From NCBI GenBank assembly GCA_028227395.1, contig JAOIZZ010000003.1:127077-166292 (forward strand): DNA of 39,216 nt, in the 5' to 3' direction. The notes beneath the pieces were generated by a model that worked only from the letters and a program-made list of their open reading frames with translations, was not told where the DNA came from and did no database searches. The position numbers were made by a program, and so were the translations under genes. Every line of letters starts with the position of its first letter. Positions within the stretch are counted from its first letter, which is position 1. This DNA comes from Woeseiaceae bacterium. GTDB lineage: Bacteria > Pseudomonadota > Gammaproteobacteria > Steroidobacterales > Woeseiaceae. Of this stretch, positions 1 to 7,244 are shown one piece after another.

Positions 1-554
1 ATCCTGAATTTACAAAGAAAGGACAAGCGACATTAGATGAGTATAAAAGTTATGCTAAAGCTGGAAAACGTTATTACGAGCCAACAGCAAGATGCTATCC
101 AGCTGGCATGCCTCGCTTAATGACACGTTATGGATCCTTAATGATGCTTCAGCATCCGACAGCAATTTTTATGATATCCAGATTGAATAATGAGTATAGG
201 GCAATTTGGTTGGATGGGAGAGATCGTGAACCAGTTGAAAGTAGAGATAATAATTGGAATGGAGAATCTATTGGGCACTGGGAAGGGGATACATTAGTTG
301 TCGAAACAATTGGATTCACCAATGAAAATCATTTAATACAGCAAGGGATTTTTACTGGCGATCAGCTTAAAATCGTTGAGCATATTTCAATACTTAATAA
401 TGGCAATACTTTAAAAATTGATTTTATTATGACTGATCCCGAACATTGGGAAGGAGAATGGAAGCACACAAAATTCCGCGATCGCACATTGCGTGCAGAT
501 ATTAGAGAGGCTAATTGTTTCGCTGCTGATAATGAACTTTTACCAGGCATGTAA
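1..554 (+). CDS. Secreted companion-domain protein of the DUF6152 cluster, 5' end missing
   Basis: The reading frame is open from base 3 to the stop at 552-554, so the gene enters from outside the window and its signal peptide is not visible. The visible 183 residues contain a Cys-Tyr-Pro-Ala-Gly-Met-Pro-Arg segment, a Trp-Leu-Asp-Gly-Arg motif, a Gly-Glu-Ser-Ile-Gly-His-Trp-Glu-Gly turn and a late Cys. The same spaced landmarks (first Cys, DGR, GES.G.W, TDP, last Cys) recur in the protein at 3265-4092 and, in weaker form, in the C-terminal half of 577-1599. I therefore treat them as one domain family. The function is unknown; a periplasmic beta-rich binding domain with a disulfide is an inference. 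It lies 22 bases upstream of a DUF6152 fusion gene, probably in one operon. Confidence 0.8.
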   Translation, partial: PEFTKKGQATLDEYKSYAKAGKRYYEPTARCYPAGMPRLMTRYGSLMMLQHPTAIFMISRLNNEYRAIWLDGRDREPVESRDNNWNGESIGHWEGDTLVVETIGFTNENHLIQQGIFTGDQLKIVEHISILNNGNTLKIDFIMTDPEHWEGEWKHTKFRDRTLRADIREANCFAADNELLPGM

Positions 555-576
555 TAAATAAAGGAAATTCACAGTA

Positions 577-1599
577 ATGATAAAAAAATTATTACAACAA
601 ATTCTGTTATTAAGCCTTCTTATATTTGGTTACTATAGCGCTCAAGCACATCATTCACATGCAAATTTAAATCGTGATGATGTCAGAACTTATAGTGGAA
701 TTGTAACCAGATACAGTTGGACAATGCCGCATGTCTTTCTTAAGGTTAAAGCTCCCGATAAAAATGGAAATGTTGTTGAGTATAGTATTGAAATGCTTCA
801 TCCACCTGCTATGGCTAAACGAGGCTGGGAAAAGAAAAGTTTTGCTAAAGGAGATTTGATTACTTGGCAAGGACCGCATGATTATAATGAATTACGACAT
901 TATACGGGACTAAGTTGGGCTGAACGTAAGGATGGTTCAAGGTTATCAATGACAGAAAAGGAAGAAGGGATTGTTGTTCCATCAACAGACTTTTCAGGGT
1001 TATGGAAAAGATCTGACTTTGATCCAGCGACAGGAAAAGCCAAATTTAATCCTCATTATAAACCCCCTAAAAACTGGCCTCTTACTGAACTTGGCCAAGA
1101 AATGGTAGATAATTTTCATGAAGATCAAAATCCTATGGTTAGTTGCGGTAATCCTGGACCGCCAAAAGCAATGATTGTTCCTTATCCGGTTATGATTTCT
1201 AGGCCCAATGATAAGACCATCATATTTGAGAGAGAGTTAATGCGTGATGTAAGAGTGATTCATTTGGATCATTCTGTTAAGAGAGAAGAACCGTCTAAAC
1301 TTGGGCATTCTCTTGGTTGGTTTGAAGGTAATAGTTTAATTATCTCAACGGATAACTTTGTTGATGATCTATGGGGATCTCATACCGGAATAAACTCAAG
1401 TGATAAGAAACAACTAACTGAAAAATTTACCTTATCTGAAAATGGTACTTATTTGATTGCAGAAATTACGATCAATGACCCGGTTTATTTGACGAAACCG
1501 CATACTTTTTTTCATCGTTGGAAGAAGATTGCTGATCGCGAAGTTATACAGGCACCATGCACAATGGAGAGTGCAAAATTATACTTACAAGGGGGTTAA
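577..1599 (+). CDS. DUF6152 domain fused to companion domain, secreted
   Basis: This 340-residue protein starts with a signal peptide (about residues 1-24, ending Ala-Gln-Ala) and then reads His-His-Ser at the predicted mature N-terminus. Residues 25-125 look like DUF6152: the AHHS start, a 'T.YSW.MPHV' strand equivalent to the usual NPHVW, and a 'RGW.K.S...GD' segment. Residues about 140-340 carry the companion domain, opening with 'DFSGLWKR' and holding a Cys-Gly-Asn-Pro-Gly-Pro-Pro segment, 'GHSLGWFEG', an 'INDP..LTKP' motif and a final Cys. An AAGGAA ribosome site precedes the ATG. The two modules are separate genes at 3265-4491, so this is a fusion of the same pair. Its molecular function is not known. 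The 3' end faces the dioxygenase gene 5 bases away. Confidence 0.85.
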   Translation: MIKKLLQQILLLSLLIFGYYSAQAHHSHANLNRDDVRTYSGIVTRYSWTMPHVFLKVKAPDKNGNVVEYSIEMLHPPAMAKRGWEKKSFAKGDLITWQGPHDYNELRHYTGLSWAERKDGSRLSMTEKEEGIVVPSTDFSGLWKRSDFDPATGKAKFNPHYKPPKNWPLTELGQEMVDNFHEDQNPMVSCGNPGPPKAMIVPYPVMISRPNDKTIIFERELMRDVRVIHLDHSVKREEPSKLGHSLGWFEGNSLIISTDNFVDDLWGSHTGINSSDKKQLTEKFTLSENGTYLIAEITINDPVYLTKPHTFFHRWKKIADREVIQAPCTMESAKLYLQGG

Positions 1600-1604
1600 A
1601 ATAA

Positions 1605-2423
1605 CTATTTAATCTCCATTGAAGCTACAAGACAACCGCATGCAAATTCTGGTATCGGTTGGTAGAAATATATATCACCTTTCCCGCCCGCAGCACCGGC
1701 AATCGCAATTGATGTCCTGATTTCAAATGCACCCTGCCCAGCAATATTTAAAACATCCTCATCTTTATAGTTTGTCATAGCACTGTGATTGTTATCTTGC
1801 CAATAACTAAGAAATTCTCTGTCCCAAGCTTCATTGATTTTTCCACTGTCTGGCGTGCACGGCCAATGAGAAGTGCCACCTGTTCCGATTAAAGCTATTC
1901 TTTCTGGTATACTATCAAATACTTTTCTAAGAGCTGCTCCAAATTCATAACTTCTGGCTAAAGACGTAAATGGTGGTGATTGACAGTTGATATTTGATGG
2001 AATAATGGGAATATCGTAATTGGGTGTCAGATGATGCAAGGGTACCATCATGCCATGATCAAATTTCCATTCCTCAGAATAAGAAACATCAATATCATTT
2101 AACAGCGAAGCAACTATTTTTTTTGATAAACTTGAATTTCCAGGAACCTGGACTCTTGCAATACCTAACCACCCAGGATCCTCAATTGGCCCTTCATAAT
2201 GATTGGCCATTCCAACTGCATAAGTAGGCATATTGTCGTTAAAAAAGTTTGCATAGTGTTCTGCTGAAACTAAAAAGATGGCATCTGGACGTACCGCTTC
2301 AATTTCATTTCTCAAACGATCAAATTGATTTAATAAAAAGAAAAGATCTTCTTGATTGGCTTTTTCTGGACGGCTTGTGATGCCTGGTGCATGACAGCAT
2401 ATACCCGCATAAACCATTGTCAT
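1605..2423 (-). CDS. LigB-type class III extradiol ring-cleavage dioxygenase
   Basis: The 272-residue protein matches the LigB (protocatechuate 4,5-dioxygenase beta) fold family by motif. Cys-Cys-His-Ala-Pro-Gly near the N-terminus gives H11. H56 lies in 'SAEHYANFF', H123 in 'FDHGMMVPL' and H186 in 'TGGTSHW', and E234 lies in 'GAFEIR'. By family knowledge H11, H56 and E234 correspond to the non-haem iron ligands and H186 to the catalytic His, so the enzyme looks intact. It should open a catecholic ring with O2. The substrate cannot be read from sequence, and no LigA-type alpha subunit is present. It has no signal peptide, so it is cytoplasmic. It lies 43 bases downstream of the glutathione S-transferase gene on the same strand, probably co-transcribed. 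No clear ribosome site precedes the ATG. Confidence 0.85.
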   Translation of the reverse strand: MTMVYAGICCHAPGITSRPEKANQEDLFFLLNQFDRLRNEIEAVRPDAIFLVSAEHYANFFNDNMPTYAVGMANHYEGPIEDPGWLGIARVQVPGNSSLSKKIVASLLNDIDVSYSEEWKFDHGMMVPLHHLTPNYDIPIIPSNINCQSPPFTSLARSYEFGAALRKVFDSIPERIALIGTGGTSHWPCTPDSGKINEAWDREFLSYWQDNNHSAMTNYKDEDVLNIAGQGAFEIRTSIAIAGAAGGKGDIYFYQPIPEFACGCLVASMEIK

Positions 2424-2466
2424 GTGTTTAATTTCATTTTAATTAGAATAACCGTCATAAGTTTTT

Positions 2467-3117
2467 CTATTTATTAGTGATATTTTGAGCATTAATACCT
2501 TCCTTTAAGAATACTTTTTTTGTCGCCTCCCGAACTTCTATTCTTTTTCTATGTGCCATCCAATTTGGCATGTCAGCAACATGCTCAATAATATCATCTC
2601 GTTGACTCCAGATATGAAATACCAATAAATAAGGATCGCAGATACTATATGTGTCTCCCAAGGCCCATTTTTTCCCAATTAAACGTCGTTCTATCTCTAA
2701 AAGGGTTTTTTTTAGGTTTGGGATACCTTTTTTTCTAAGTTCTGGATGTAATTCTTCACGATCTAATAATAAATTTGGTCTAAATAAAGGTCGAAATGCA
2801 ATGTGTACGGTACTAGATAAGAAATTTAACCATTCATGTGCGCGTGCTCTGGCAAGAGGGTTTTTTGGGATTAAATTAATAGAAGATAGATCGGCAATAT
2901 AAGACAATATAGCATGTGTTTCAGTGAGAACTTCTCCATTGAAGGAAAGTATTGGAATTTTCCCCCAAGGATTGATTGCTTGATATGAAACAGTTTTATG
3001 TTCATCCATTCTGATTTTAGTTGAGGTCGAGATATAGTCTAGCCCAGATTCTTCGAGTGCAATATGACAAGCCAATGAACAGGCTCTTGGGCTAAAATAG
3101 AGGTTTAATTTATCCAC
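2467..3117 (-). CDS. Glutathione S-transferase, beta-class-like
   Basis: The protein has an N-terminal thioredoxin-like domain opening 'KLNLYFSPRACSLACHIAL', very like the start of beta-class GSTs such as E. coli GstA, with the expected Cys. 'INPWGKIPIL' follows (cis-Pro, glutathione binding), then 'LTETHAILSYIAD', and an all-helical C-terminal domain from about residue 85. I chose the GTG at 3117 because AGGAAGG lies 6 bases upstream and the protein then begins where family members begin; a longer frame runs to 3165. It precedes the LigB-type dioxygenase in the same orientation. This is a common pairing in aromatic-degradation clusters, where a GST isomerises or dechlorinates ring-cleavage products. 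That role is inferred here. Confidence 0.85.
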   Translation of the reverse strand: MDKLNLYFSPRACSLACHIALEESGLDYISTSTKIRMDEHKTVSYQAINPWGKIPILSFNGEVLTETHAILSYIADLSSINLIPKNPLARARAHEWLNFLSSTVHIAFRPLFRPNLLLDREELHPELRKKGIPNLKKTLLEIERRLIGKKWALGDTYSICDPYLLVFHIWSQRDDIIEHVADMPNWMAHRKRIEVREATKKVFLKEGINAQNITNK

Positions 3118-3210
3118 ATTATTCCTTCCTGTATTATAAGCAATCAGTAATTTTTTCTTTAACACATCATAACTTTATTTTTTCATTGGTAATTTAAAAA
3201 AATTCATTTT

Positions 3211-3224
3211 TGCTCAATTGAGCA
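3211..3224. promoter_or_regulatory. 14-bp perfect palindrome, candidate operator
   Basis: TGCTCAATTGAGCA is a perfect inverted repeat in the roughly 150-base intergenic region between the divergent GST gene (start 3117) and the secreted-protein gene (start 3265). Its right half overlaps a possible -35 (TTGAGC, 3219-3224) with a weak -10 (TATTAT, 3240-3245) reading rightward. A regulator bound here could control both directions. The palindrome is seen directly; the operator role is inference. Confidence 0.4.
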
Positions 3225-3264
3225 CATACCGTTAATATTTATTATTAAGTAAACGGAATCAAAT

Positions 3265-4092
3265 ATGAATATAAAAAATATTATTCTTTTATTACCACCT
3301 CATATTTGGATCAATTGCCTCACCATACTTTTATGTAGTTCGGCTATGTCCCAAGAAATAAAAACACTTCCTGATTGGAGTGGTGTTTGGGAGCGCTATG
3401 AAGGCAATGGTGGTATGTTTGATATTGCCACGACACAACCTCCTGAGGGTCGTGCAGGGAGTCCAGGTGTGAGGCAGTTTCCACCATTGACTGATTTTTG
3501 GGAAAAAAAATACACGCAGAATATAGATTTGGTTGCGCTTGATAGATTACCTGATCCAATATCGGTTTGTGGTACACCTGCTGGGTATCCAAGGTTACTG
3601 GCTTTACCAGATGTTTATGAATTTATAGTTAGAGAAGAAAAAACGTGGATTATTACAGAAAATGGTCCCAATATAATGAGAATATATACCGATGGCAGAG
3701 CCCTTCCAGGAATAAATGAGCGCTGGCCAACATACACGGGTGAGTCAGTAGGAAGCTGGGATCAAGGGGTTTTAGTTTTCACTACAGTCAGTATGATCGG
3801 TGAAAAAAATACCGTTCTTGATCGAAGCGGCTTGACACTAAGTGATCAAGCTGAAATTTTTACACGTATGTTTTTAAATGAGGAAGGATTATTGCGCGCA
3901 GAATTATCGATTACTGATCCCATAGCATTGACTAAGCCTTGGAATGTTATTCGTCATTTTAGAAAACTACCACCAGGGACACGAATCTTTGATTATGCTT
4001 GTGCTGAGAATAATCGTAATCCAATTACGAGCTCAGGAAAAACATTAACACTTGGGCCTGATGGCGTTCCAATTGATATAAATTTTGATTAA
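3265..4092 (+). CDS. Secreted companion-domain protein, stand-alone copy
   Basis: This 275-residue protein has a signal peptide (about residues 1-29, ending before Gln-Glu-Ile-Lys). The mature part opens with 'DWSGVWERY', the same W-x-G-x-W start seen in the fusion at 577-1599. It then has 'VCGTPAGYPRLL', 'IYTDGRALPG', 'GESVGSWDQGVLVFTT', 'ITDPIALTKPW' and a late 'ACAENNR'. The two Cys, in 'VCGTP' and 'ACAEN', could form a disulfide after export. The family is abundant near DUF6152 genes in proteobacteria as far as I recall, but has no established function. It is followed after 12 bases by a stand-alone DUF6152 gene, so this pair is the split form of the fusion gene. No strong ribosome site is visible. 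Confidence 0.8.
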   Translation: MNIKNIILLLPPHIWINCLTILLCSSAMSQEIKTLPDWSGVWERYEGNGGMFDIATTQPPEGRAGSPGVRQFPPLTDFWEKKYTQNIDLVALDRLPDPISVCGTPAGYPRLLALPDVYEFIVREEKTWIITENGPNIMRIYTDGRALPGINERWPTYTGESVGSWDQGVLVFTTVSMIGEKNTVLDRSGLTLSDQAEIFTRMFLNEEGLLRAELSITDPIALTKPWNVIRHFRKLPPGTRIFDYACAENNRNPITSSGKTLTLGPDGVPIDINFD

Positions 4093-4104
4093 GAGGTGAT
4101 CATT

Positions 4105-4491
4105 ATGATTTTTAATAAATCTTATTTTGTAAATACCATTTGTATTTTTCTTTTATTAATCTTCTCACAATTTACATTCGCTCATCATTCCAGCGCAATG
4201 TTTGATAAAAATGAAATTCGTACTTTAACTGCAACAGTAAGGGAGTTTCAATGGGCAAACCCACATGTTTGGATTCAAATATATATCGTGAACTCAGACG
4301 ATCGTCCAGAGGAATGGAGTATTGAGGGAATTGGTATCAATACTTTATTTAGAAGAGGTTGGCGACCTAATTCTTTTGTTGCTGGCGACATAATAGAAAT
4401 CAGTTTTAATCCAATGCTTGATGGCTCAAATGCGGGAGCATTTATTGGGGCAAAATTTCAAGATGGAAAAATATTGGGAAAATGGGAATAA
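4105..4491 (+). CDS. DUF6152 family secreted protein
   Basis: This 128-residue protein has a signal peptide ending in 'FTFA', after which the mature chain begins His-His-Ser-Ser-Ala-Met-Phe-Asp. The rest follows the DUF6152 pattern: 'TATVREFQWANPHVWIQI', then a Trp-Ser-Ile-Glu-Gly strand, 'LFRRGWRPNSFVAGD', and a C-terminal small beta segment. I chose the ATG at 4105 because AGGTG lies 6 bases upstream; an in-frame GTG at 4096 lies inside that ribosome site. The gene follows the companion-domain gene with 12 bases between stop and start. The family has no assigned function. An exposed N-terminal His-His is compatible with metal binding, which is inference. Confidence 0.85.
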   Translation: MIFNKSYFVNTICIFLLLIFSQFTFAHHSSAMFDKNEIRTLTATVREFQWANPHVWIQIYIVNSDDRPEEWSIEGIGINTLFRRGWRPNSFVAGDIIEISFNPMLDGSNAGAFIGAKFQDGKILGKWE

Positions 4492-4523
4492 GCTAAAAAG
4501 TTAGAGGATAATTATTGCCAATT

Positions 4524-5165
4524 TCAACTATCAGATACTTTTATTACTTGATAGAGACCAAGCCAAGCATGAACATCCTTACTGGCAAGATAATCAAACT
4601 TATACAATGCAAGTTTACACCAGTTATTTTGAGTTTCTAATGCAGCTATTTTTGTGTCAAATCCATACTCTTCGTAAATGCCTTCATTAACGGTAAAACA
4701 AATCAAACCTTCATTTTTAGTAATTCTTACAAATTCATCCAATACTTCTGCTTTTAAATGTCCATAGGTAAATGTGCCAACACACATAACAGCATCAAAG
4801 CTATTATCTGAAATATCCAACGGCTCATTTAGATCTGATTGTGAGAGTTTTTTATAAAGATTTTTAGGAATACTTTCTAAGAGAGTTTGTGATAAATCAG
4901 CACCTTGTAAGTTACTGTATCCCACTTCTTTTAAAGCTTTTCCAACAAGTCCGGAACCGCACCCAGCATCAAAAATAAGCATATCTTTATCATGGGCATA
5001 ATTATTAAATATATGGGCTGCTTCTATTGGTCCTGTATAATTCCATTCAAGCATGTCTTGATTATATTTGTCCTTAATACCCCATTCATTATAGAAATCT
5101 TTTACCTGCTCAGTAGTATTCAGTGTATGAATGGGTATTCTGTTTCCAATATCTTTTTGAGCCAT
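4524..5165 (-). CDS. Class I SAM-dependent methyltransferase
   Basis: This 213-residue protein carries the glycine-rich SAM-binding motif I 'IFDAGCGSGLVGKAL' at about residues 64-78. An acidic 'GADLS' end of strand beta-2 follows, then 'FDAVMCVGTFTYGH' as motif IV and 'GLICFTVNE' as a later strand. The N-terminal 'VKDFYNEWG..DKYNQDM..WNYTGP' resembles small methyltransferases of the METTL27 (Williams-Beuren region) type. The substrate cannot be predicted. It is cytoplasmic and is the last gene of the leftward run photolyase, Mpo1-like, amine oxidase, methyltransferase, 28 bases behind the amine oxidase, with an AAGAG ribosome site. Confidence 0.8.
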   Translation of the reverse strand: MAQKDIGNRIPIHTLNTTEQVKDFYNEWGIKDKYNQDMLEWNYTGPIEAAHIFNNYAHDKDMLIFDAGCGSGLVGKALKEVGYSNLQGADLSQTLLESIPKNLYKKLSQSDLNEPLDISDNSFDAVMCVGTFTYGHLKAEVLDEFVRITKNEGLICFTVNEGIYEEYGFDTKIAALETQNNWCKLALYKFDYLASKDVHAWLGLYQVIKVSDS

Positions 5166-5193
5166 AAATTACTCTTTATTGTGAAACTAATAA

Positions 5194-6642
5194 TTATCCT
5201 AAATAATTTATTACTTCTGCTGCGGCCCTCTCGCCAGATTCCATAGCACCTTCCATACCTCTATCAGTTTTTGCTGTGTATTCACCAGCAAAGAATAGCG
5301 GCGGTATTGGTTTTGCTACAATATTTGCAAATTGTTTTATTTCTCCGGGTTGCCATGCTACATAAGTTCCACCTGCTGTTGTTTGATTTTGCCAAGACCA
5401 GGAGAGTGCTGGCTCGATAGCATTTTTTAAACTAGGTCTCAATAATATTAATTGCTTCAAGATATACTCAGCAGTCTGACTTGGGGACATTTTATCAAGA
5501 AAGGCAGTATTTGAACCTGTTGTCCAAGTTTTAATGTATGCCGGGTTACTATCACCGCCTGGAACAGTAAATATCCTACCAATGTGTGTATCTGTCCAAT
5601 ATGTGAGAGGTAGCTCATCATATTCCCAAAAAGGTCTTAATATTTTGAAATAAATCAAATATACCTTTGAATAACCCACGTTATTAATTGCTGTCAGTCT
5701 ATCATGATCAATTATGGGAGTTTCTATTTCTATATTTGATAATGCGGTTAAAGGAATAGATGTAATGACAGTCTTAGCATCAATTTTCATTCCACTCTCA
5801 GAAGATAGACGAACGCCTTGATTATAAGATTTTAGATTATTGATTTTCGTATTGAGTATTAAGTCACCTTTTAAGGAAGCAGCCATATGCTGGGGAATGA
5901 GGCTATTACCACCAAGTATCTGAAAAACTCCAGGTTTACTCTTATCCATTTTTTTCCCTTGATCACTCACCCACGATGAACTAAAGAAATATTGCAATAT
6001 TGATATATCTTTTGCTCCATTTCCATGTGATGGATTAATTCCAGCAATTAAACGAATTTCGTCATCTTTAAGTCCATATCCTTGAAGTGCCTTATGTAAT
6101 GAAATATCGTATTTTGAATATAATGGGTTATACCAATCAGTAGTTTCTGATAAAGGATTAAGATCATTGACGATATATCGCAATCTTTCCCATGGATATT
6201 GGCGCTTTAGATTAGAGGGAAATGGATTCTGCTTACTTTTTTCCCAATTATCTCTAGTTGAGATTAATGTGTTATTGAGATGCATTGCGATAGCCCGATT
6301 ACCAAAATAAGGATTATTCTTGCCTGGGCTGTATGGCTTTAATTTGTATTTATCAATAACTTTAATGAGTCTCTCGTAGCCGCTACCTATGCTTGTGCCA
6401 CCAATTTCTTGATTGCCATCGAGTGATTTAGTAGTGAGTAATTTGCCACCAACACGACCATTTGCCTCTATAACTATAATTTTTAAGCCCTGATCTTCGA
6501 GTATTCGTGCTGCATTTAAACCAGATAGACCGGCACCTATAATAGCTACATCATAGGGATAATTATTACCAAATGATGATCGATTAATTATGCTGGTTGC
6601 AGCTACCGTAGATGCCCCCAGAATAAAGTCACGACGTTTCAT
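5194..6642 (-). CDS. Tat-exported flavin monoamine oxidase family protein
   Basis: The 482-residue protein begins MKRRDFILGAS, a twin-arginine signal, followed by the FAD Rossmann motif 'DVAIIGAGLSGLNAARIL' (about residues 31-48) and 'VIEANGRVGGKL'. The C-terminal 'FFAGEYT....GMEGAMESGERAA' is the second FAD-contact region typical of amine oxidases. It should oxidise a primary or secondary amine to imine plus H2O2, acting in the periplasm after folding with FAD in the cytoplasm, which fits Tat use. The substrate is unknown. The start lies 5 bases after the stop of the Mpo1-like gene with no good ribosome site, suggesting translational coupling. Related flavoproteins are known in photolyase clusters of marine bacteria. 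Confidence 0.85.
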   Translation of the reverse strand: MKRRDFILGASTVAATSIINRSSFGNNYPYDVAIIGAGLSGLNAARILEDQGLKIIVIEANGRVGGKLLTTKSLDGNQEIGGTSIGSGYERLIKVIDKYKLKPYSPGKNNPYFGNRAIAMHLNNTLISTRDNWEKSKQNPFPSNLKRQYPWERLRYIVNDLNPLSETTDWYNPLYSKYDISLHKALQGYGLKDDEIRLIAGINPSHGNGAKDISILQYFFSSSWVSDQGKKMDKSKPGVFQILGGNSLIPQHMAASLKGDLILNTKINNLKSYNQGVRLSSESGMKIDAKTVITSIPLTALSNIEIETPIIDHDRLTAINNVGYSKVYLIYFKILRPFWEYDELPLTYWTDTHIGRIFTVPGGDSNPAYIKTWTTGSNTAFLDKMSPSQTAEYILKQLILLRPSLKNAIEPALSWSWQNQTTAGGTYVAWQPGEIKQFANIVAKPIPPLFFAGEYTAKTDRGMEGAMESGERAAAEVINYLG

Positions 6643-6647
6643 ATTTA

Positions 6648-7175
6648 TTAGTTTATTTGCGTATCAATTTTTCTTTGCTGTGCGACGAGTGAATTAATCT
6701 CATCAAATAGAGATTTTCTCAATCGAAGTAGGCCAAAAATTTCGACAACAACAAAAAATGGAGCAGCTAAATTTGCTTGAATCGGATGCTTGATTAAAAC
6801 AGGCATTGATTTTTCAATTGCATGACCAATGAATTGTAATGCATACCCACCAAAGAATGCTAATGCTGAAATATTAATTGCTGATGGATGGGCGCTTAAG
6901 AATATTGCATATTCTATGATAATTAATCCCATTATTAGAAAGACAAGAGAAAAAGCTGTATCCAAGGTTAAATAAAATAGAAATAATCCCACGGTAATAA
7001 TATGCGCTGCAGTAATGGTATAACCTAAAATATCAAAATTTATCCAGCTGAGTGGAATATTTATTCCAAGCATAATCGTTGGGATTCCAATTAGATGGAA
7101 TAAAATATTTGTTTTATTTTGATGTGCTGAAGCATAATTTACCAGCATATCCATGAATTTATTTTTATTTGTCAA
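6648..7175 (-). CDS. Mpo1-like (DUF962/YGL010w) membrane protein
   Basis: This 175-residue protein has four or five hydrophobic helices and the conserved histidines of the Mpo1/DUF962 family: 'YASAHQNKTNILFHLIGIP' (H18, H27), a His in 'LSAHPSA' and 'QFIGHAIEKSMP' (H118). Yeast Mpo1 is an Fe(II)-dependent dioxygenase that removes one carbon from 2-hydroxy fatty acids; whether bacterial members do the same is not established. The longest start is a TTG at 7175 with GGAA upstream; an ATG at 7154 is an alternative that would lose 7 residues. It sits between photolyase and amine oxidase on the same strand. Confidence 0.8.
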   Translation of the reverse strand: MTNKNKFMDMLVNYASAHQNKTNILFHLIGIPTIMLGINIPLSWINFDILGYTITAAHIITVGLFLFYLTLDTAFSLVFLIMGLIIIEYAIFLSAHPSAINISALAFFGGYALQFIGHAIEKSMPVLIKHPIQANLAAPFFVVVEIFGLLRLRKSLFDEINSLVAQQRKIDTQIN

Positions 7176-7244
7176 TATTATTCCAAAGCTTACTTAACAC
7201 ACTATTAACTTAGCATGACAACAGAAAAAAATCTTGATTGGTTG

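Noticed and set aside
3117-3165. N-terminal extension of the GST to 3165
   Set aside because: The GTG at 3117 has AGGAAGG at ideal spacing and matches where beta-class GSTs begin; the extra 16 residues resemble nothing.
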